This document shows, piece by piece, positions 5,272 through 8,382 of a DNA stretch of 8,382 nt. The notes below the pieces were generated by a model, which made no database searches, had not been told where the DNA came from, and worked only from the letters and a program-made list of their open reading frames with translations. Both the position numbers and the translations under genes were made by a program. The DNA is from Paracoccaceae bacterium (GTDB lineage Bacteria > Pseudomonadota > Alphaproteobacteria > Rhodobacterales > Rhodobacteraceae), in assembly GCA_030625695.1 (NCBI GenBank), contig DAOUQK010000148.1, forward strand, positions 1 through 8,382, written 5' to 3'. Every line of letters begins with the position of its first letter. Positions within the stretch are counted from its first letter, which is position 1.

Positions 5272-6666
5272 TCAGCTAACCTGATACGGCAGCACGCCGC
5301 GTTCATGCACATTGACGCTCAGACGCCGTTCAAGCGGCGGGACTGAGCGTTGATGGCAGGATTTGCGTTCGCAAATACGGCAGGAAATGCCAATCGGTTC
5401 AAACGCGTGCGCGTTGTTCACATCCATATTGTCGCCGTAAACCAGCGACCCGGCGTGGCGTATTTCACAGCCCAGTGCGATGGCGTACCGGCGCACCGGT
5501 GCGCCGTATGATCCGCCGGTTTTGGTCACGTCCCGCGCCAGCGAGATATACCGCACGCCGTCCGGGGTTTCGGCCAACTGACGCAGGAACTGGCCGGGGG
5601 TTTCAAACGCGCGATGCACATTCCACAGCGGGCATGCGCCGCCAAAGCGGGCAAATTGCAGGCGGGTGGCGCTGTGGCGTTTGGTGATGGTGCCGGCCTG
5701 ATCTACCCTGACAAAAAAGAACGGGATGCCTTTGGCGCCTTTGCGCTGCAAGGTTGAAAGGCGATGTGCGACCTGTTCGATCGAGGCCCCAAATTGATTG
5801 GCCAGCCGTTCCAGATCGTGGCGCGTGTCCTGTGCCGCCTGAAGGAACGCGGTGTAGGGCATCAGGGCCGCACCGGCAAAATAATTGGCAAGGCCGATTT
5901 TGGCGATATCGCGGGCCTCGTCTGAATGAAAGCGCGCCAGATCAAGGGTCGCCTCAAGCAGTTGATCCTGCCGCAACAGGGCCACTTGCAACAGCAATTG
6001 AAAGGTCTGTGTCGCGGGGGCGGCGCGGGTCGACAGGCGCAGGGTTTTTTGGCTTGCGTCATAAGATCGTAACTGGGTCTGGTCTGCGTGTTCCACCGTG
6101 ATGCCGTGGTTTTCCAGCCAATCAACGGCGGTATTCGCCGGCCCCTTTGGGCCAGAGCCCGCGAACAGTTCGGCGGCACGGTCCACCGCGTCGATGTAAT
6201 TGTCGCAATAGTGAAAGAAATCACGCACTTCTTCCCAGGGGCTGGTCCGGGTGCGGGCATCCTCGCGTCCCAATGCCTCGTCCAGTGACGCCAGACGCTC
6301 GTGGGTCTGGCGATAGCTGGCGTGCAGTTCCAGAAAAGCGCGCGCCAGGGCAGGGGCGTTGGATGCAGTCAGGCGCAGGTCAGCCAGCGGCGGTGTGGTG
6401 TCGGCAAACACCGGATCGGCCAGCGCCTCGCGCATGTCGCTGACCAGACGTTCGCTGTCGCCGGTGCTCAGCTCGGTGACATCAAGACCAAATTCCTGCG
6501 CCAGCGCCAGAACTACGGTGGTGCTGACGGGCCGGTTGTTGTTTTCCATCTGGTTGAGATAGGGCAGGGACACGCCCAGCTTGGCGGCAAAATCCTTTTG
6601 TGTCAGGCCCAGCCGCGTGCGTATTTCGCGCAGCTTGGCCCCGGCGTAAAGTTTCTGGGTGGCCAT
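5272..6666 (-). CDS. ScfR-family short-chain acyl-CoA-responsive transcriptional regulator, PccR/RamB-like
   Basis: This is a 464-residue DNA-binding protein of the XRE plus DUF955 plus DUF2083 architecture. Residues 7-66 form the HTH domain, with GLTQKDFAAKLGVSLPYLNQM (20-40). The middle (about 150-300) is the IrrE/ImmA-like DUF955 region with IAKIGLANYFAGAALMPY, but no HExxH zinc-protease motif is seen, as expected for regulators rather than active proteases. The C-terminal part holds the ligand-sensing DUF2083 region ending in CRICERKSC (Cys429, Cys432, Cys437). Known members are PccR of Rhodobacter sphaeroides (propionyl-CoA carboxylase control) and RamB of corynebacteria (acetate/glyoxylate control); the exact ligand here cannot be read. 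No pcc gene is in the window. The ATG has GAGG 7 bases upstream (6674-6677), and TTTGC repeats before it suggest autoregulation. Family call firm; PccR orthology likely but unproven. Confidence 0.88.
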   Translation of the reverse strand: MATQKLYAGAKLREIRTRLGLTQKDFAAKLGVSLPYLNQMENNNRPVSTTVVLALAQEFGLDVTELSTGDSERLVSDMREALADPVFADTTPPLADLRLTASNAPALARAFLELHASYRQTHERLASLDEALGREDARTRTSPWEEVRDFFHYCDNYIDAVDRAAELFAGSGPKGPANTAVDWLENHGITVEHADQTQLRSYDASQKTLRLSTRAAPATQTFQLLLQVALLRQDQLLEATLDLARFHSDEARDIAKIGLANYFAGAALMPYTAFLQAAQDTRHDLERLANQFGASIEQVAHRLSTLQRKGAKGIPFFFVRVDQAGTITKRHSATRLQFARFGGACPLWNVHRAFETPGQFLRQLAETPDGVRYISLARDVTKTGGSYGAPVRRYAIALGCEIRHAGSLVYGDNMDVNNAHAFEPIGISCRICERKSCHQRSVPPLERRLSVNVHERGVLPYQVS

Positions 6667-6679
6667 GTCATGCCTCGGC

Positions 6680-6720
6680 TTTGCAGGTTTGCGATTGTTA
6701 CAGCGTATGTTTGCAAACCT
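6680..6720 (-). promoter_or_regulatory. Candidate ScfR operator and promoter region (TTTGC/GCAAA repeats)
   Basis: The gap between the regulator start (6666) and the MFS stop (6754) holds TTTGCA (6680-6685), TTTGCG (6688-6693) and a perfect 10-bp palindrome GTTTGCAAAC (6709-6718). AGGTTTGC (6685-6692) is also an exact inverted match to GCAAACCT (6713-6720). TTTGCAAA-type half-sites are, as I recall, the recognition sequence of PccR and resemble the RamB site, so the layout fits autoregulation. Spacing differs from a simple tandem repeat. Confidence 0.55.
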
Positions 6721-6735
6721 CTGGGTGCAAGCCCG

Positions 6736-6748
6736 GCCAGAATCTGGC
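6736..6748 (-). terminator. Small hairpin just after the MFS gene, weak terminator candidate
   Basis: GCCAG (6736-6740) and CTGGC (6744-6748) form a 5-bp stem with a three-base loop, six bases past the MFS stop on the minus strand. No T-run follows, so termination strength is doubtful; the transcript could continue into the ScfR gene. Confidence 0.25.
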
Positions 6749-6753
6749 GTTCC

Positions 6754-7971
6754 TCAGTATCCCGCCAGTTGCCGCTCGCGCCACAAAACCACACAAATCG
6801 CCACAACCCCCATCGCTGCCGTTCCCAGCATGATGAACAACAGCATGACCGCGCCGGTCTCGGGGGTCAGCAATGCCCCCGCCAGCGCGCTCAGCGCCGC
6901 GCCCCCCCCCAGCATGATCGCCCCGCTCAGCCCGGCGGCGGTGGCGGCCAGATGCGGGCGCACTGACAGCGCGCCGGCGGTGGCATTGGGAATGACCATG
7001 CCATTGCCCAGCCCTACCAGCGTCATGAAGCCGAAAAAGCTGTTGGCGGACCCAAGCCCGGCCAGCATGACGATCAGCGACAGGACAATGCCAAGACAGA
7101 CCGTCAGACAGCCCCACAACACCATCCGGTTGACGCCAACGCGCACAGAATACCGACCGGAAAAGAAATTTCCCAGAAAATAGCCAACCGCCGGCGCGCC
7201 GAAATATATGCCCAGCTTGCTGGCTTCCATGCCGTAGATCACGGTGCCGACAAACGGCGCGCCGCCCAGATAGGCAAAGAACGCCCCCGAGGCCAGCCCG
7301 GAGGCCAGCGAATAGCCCCAGAACCGCGGCGATCGCAGCAGTTCGGGGTATTCGCGGAACTGCGCGACCAGGGTCTTGCCGCTTTTGTGGGCGGTCTCGG
7401 AAAAATCGAACCAGGTGGTGGTAAAGATCATCGCGCCAAGGATGAACATCAGCCAAAAGCTCGCGGTCCAGCCGAACCATTCGTCCAGCACGCCACCAAT
7501 GGCCGGGCCGATCATCGGCACAACGGCCATGCCCATGGTGACATAGCCCAGCATGCTGGCGGCCTGGTCCTGTGGGAACAGGTCCCTGACCGCCGCGCGG
7601 CTCAGGACCGTGCCAACCGCAACCACGGCCTGCATCATCCGGAACATCAGGAAAATCTCGGCCGTGGGGGCAAAGATGCAGCCCAGCGTAGCCAGCAGGA
7701 ACAGCCCCAGCCCCCACAGGATCACCGGCCTGCGCCCGGCCTTGTCGGCCATCGGGCCGATCAGGATCTGCAAGATACCGCTGAACCCAAGATACAGCGC
7801 GACGGAAAGCTGCATCAGCCGGTATTCGGTCTGAAAGTACTTGGTCATGTTGGGCAGCGAGGGCAGAAATACGTTCATCGCCAGCGCCGACAGGCCCGCC
7901 AGCAGGATAAGCGTTGCAATATGTGGTGGTGTGGCCAGGTTCAGAAACCGCCGGCTGGAGTTGGTCTGCAT
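6754..7971 (-). CDS. Bcr/CflA-family multidrug efflux MFS transporter
   Basis: The 405-residue inner-membrane protein has twelve predicted helices and the length expected for proton-driven drug exporters (DHA1). The loop after helix 2 carries motif A, GPMADKAGRRP (72-82), and helix 5 carries the antiporter motif C-like VPMIGPAIGG (151-160). RMMQAVVAVGTVLSRAAVRD (111-130) matches the family's helix 4 block. The first helix reads MNVFLPSLP (32-40); drug exporters such as Bcr usually have an acidic residue near Asn33 (D-x-YLPALP), so proton coupling or substrate range may differ. The ATG at 7971 lacks a clear ribosome site because a hairpin lies two bases upstream. Substrates cannot be deduced. 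It lies 54 bp after an RTX gene and 87 bp before the ScfR regulator, all on the same strand. Confidence 0.9.
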   Translation of the reverse strand: MQTNSSRRFLNLATPPHIATLILLAGLSALAMNVFLPSLPNMTKYFQTEYRLMQLSVALYLGFSGILQILIGPMADKAGRRPVILWGLGLFLLATLGCIFAPTAEIFLMFRMMQAVVAVGTVLSRAAVRDLFPQDQAASMLGYVTMGMAVVPMIGPAIGGVLDEWFGWTASFWLMFILGAMIFTTTWFDFSETAHKSGKTLVAQFREYPELLRSPRFWGYSLASGLASGAFFAYLGGAPFVGTVIYGMEASKLGIYFGAPAVGYFLGNFFSGRYSVRVGVNRMVLWGCLTVCLGIVLSLIVMLAGLGSANSFFGFMTLVGLGNGMVIPNATAGALSVRPHLAATAAGLSGAIMLGGGAALSALAGALLTPETGAVMLLFIMLGTAAMGVVAICVVLWRERQLAGY

Positions 7972-7973
7972 GA

Positions 7974-7999
7974 GGACGGGCTTAGGTGACGGCCCGTCC
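7974..7999 (-). terminator. 8-bp stem hairpin between the RTX gene and the MFS gene
   Basis: GGACGGGC (7974-7981) and GCCCGTCC (7992-7999) are perfect reverse complements around a ten-base loop, 26 bases past the RTX stop. No T-run follows on the minus strand, so it may be a Rho-type terminator. It also lies two bases before the MFS start codon and could mask its ribosome site on a read-through mRNA. Confidence 0.4.
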
Positions 8000-8025
8000 C
8001 ATGTCCATTGCCGCTGGAAATTCCG

Positions 8026-8382
8026 TCAGGTCAGAATGTCATCGCTGACCTGCGCCACGGTGGCATTCAGCACTGTCAGAATGTCGCCATTGCCGAAATC
8101 GAACACCACATTACCGTCGACAAATGATGCCATGTCCAGGACCTGCGCCTTGGTCCCCAGGCCGGTGATCATGATCTCGTCCAGGTCATTCTGGAAGTCG
8201 CGGATCGTGTCCTTGTCGCTATCCTCGGCAAACACAAACCGGTCAGCCCCCTGGTTTCCGATCAGCTTGTCATTGCCGTTCTGGCCATCCAGCGTGTCAT
8301 TGCCCTTGCCACCTTTCAGGACGTCGCGTCCATAGCCGCCATACAGGGTATCATTCCGGTTTTGACCCAGCAGGGTATCCCG
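8026..8382 (-). CDS. C-terminal end of an RTX (haemolysin-type) calcium-binding secreted protein, partial
   Basis: The frame is open to the right edge of the window, so only the last 118 residues are seen and the gene start is missing. The minus-strand translation from 8382 holds tandem nonapeptides of the GGxGxDxLx type: NRNDTLYGG, YGRDVLKGG, KGNDTLDGQ, NGNDKLIGN. QGADRFVF follows, the usual cap of serralysin-type beta-rolls, and then an acidic tail (DSDKDTIRDFQNDLDEIMITGLG) ending SDDILT. Such tails are the uncleaved C-terminal secretion signal recognised by type I (ABC/MFP/TolC) systems. Calcium bound by the repeats folds the protein outside the cell. Whether it is a protease, lipase, adhesin or S-layer-like protein cannot be told. 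A shorter GTG-initiated frame at 8235 is an internal part, not a separate gene. Confidence 0.85.
   Translation of the reverse strand, partial: RDTLLGQNRNDTLYGGYGRDVLKGGKGNDTLDGQNGNDKLIGNQGADRFVFAEDSDKDTIRDFQNDLDEIMITGLGTKAQVLDMASFVDGNVVFDFGNGDILTVLNATVAQVSDDILT

Noticed and set aside
5256..5277. AGCTG/CAGCT inverted repeat across the convergent DUF465 and ScfR stops
   Set aside because: Five-base arms with a twelve-base loop and no T-run are expected by chance; not called a terminator.
6698..7717. 339-residue minus-strand frame inside the MFS gene
   Set aside because: Same strand but different frame from a clear 12-helix transporter; composition is Arg/Gly/His-rich without membrane segments.
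7387..7989. 200-residue plus-strand frame opposite the MFS gene
   Set aside because: Antisense shadow, very rich in Gln, His, Arg and Pro with no motif.
8026..8235. Separate 69-residue gene starting at GTG 8235
   Set aside because: The same frame continues upstream to the window edge with RTX nonapeptides, so it is the end of a longer gene.

Overview
The window looks like a chromosomal segment of a Rhodobacterales (Roseobacter-group) alphaproteobacterium. The evidence is the GC-rich codon use, the compact ccmI-ruvX-DUF1289 cluster, an ScfR/PccR-type regulator and a type I-secreted RTX protein. No CRISPR array, toxin-antitoxin pair, complete mobile element or recognisable new defence system was found. 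Most genes belong to known families, and the less explained material lies in the intergenic regions and at the left edge.

Left edge (1-573): the first 23 bases fit the 3' end of a tRNA (T-loop, T-stem, acceptor, CCA). A tyrosine-recombinase gene follows but stops after its arm-binding domain, so this appears to be the scar of an old element integrated at the tRNA. Next comes dusA (574-1599, +). Its first 22 codons are AT-rich and contain a near-consensus sigma70 promoter, as if the dusA 5' end had been rebuilt by a mobile element. dusA overlaps by 20 bp a gene for a PhyH-like Fe(II)/2-oxoglutarate dioxygenase-fold protein (1580-2428, +).

Centre (2429-5263): two strong palindromes lie in the gap between the convergent + and - operons. 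The minus-strand cluster ccmI-ruvX-DUF1289 (4646 down to 2666) is joined by 4-bp ATGA overlaps. It pairs cytochrome c maturation (CcmI) with a putative pre-16S rRNA nuclease (RuvX/YqgF) and a small cysteine-motif protein. Upstream is a small uncertain minus-strand ORF whose GTG start lies inside an 11-bp perfect inverted repeat. A DUF465/YdcH gene (5024-5263, +) has an FNR-type box placed as in a class II FNR promoter.

Right part (5264-8382, all -): an ScfR-family regulator resembling PccR (propionyl-CoA metabolism), with TTTGC/GCAAA repeats in its upstream region that suggest autoregulation; a Bcr/CflA-type drug-efflux MFS transporter; and the C-terminal end of an RTX calcium-binding protein running off the window edge.
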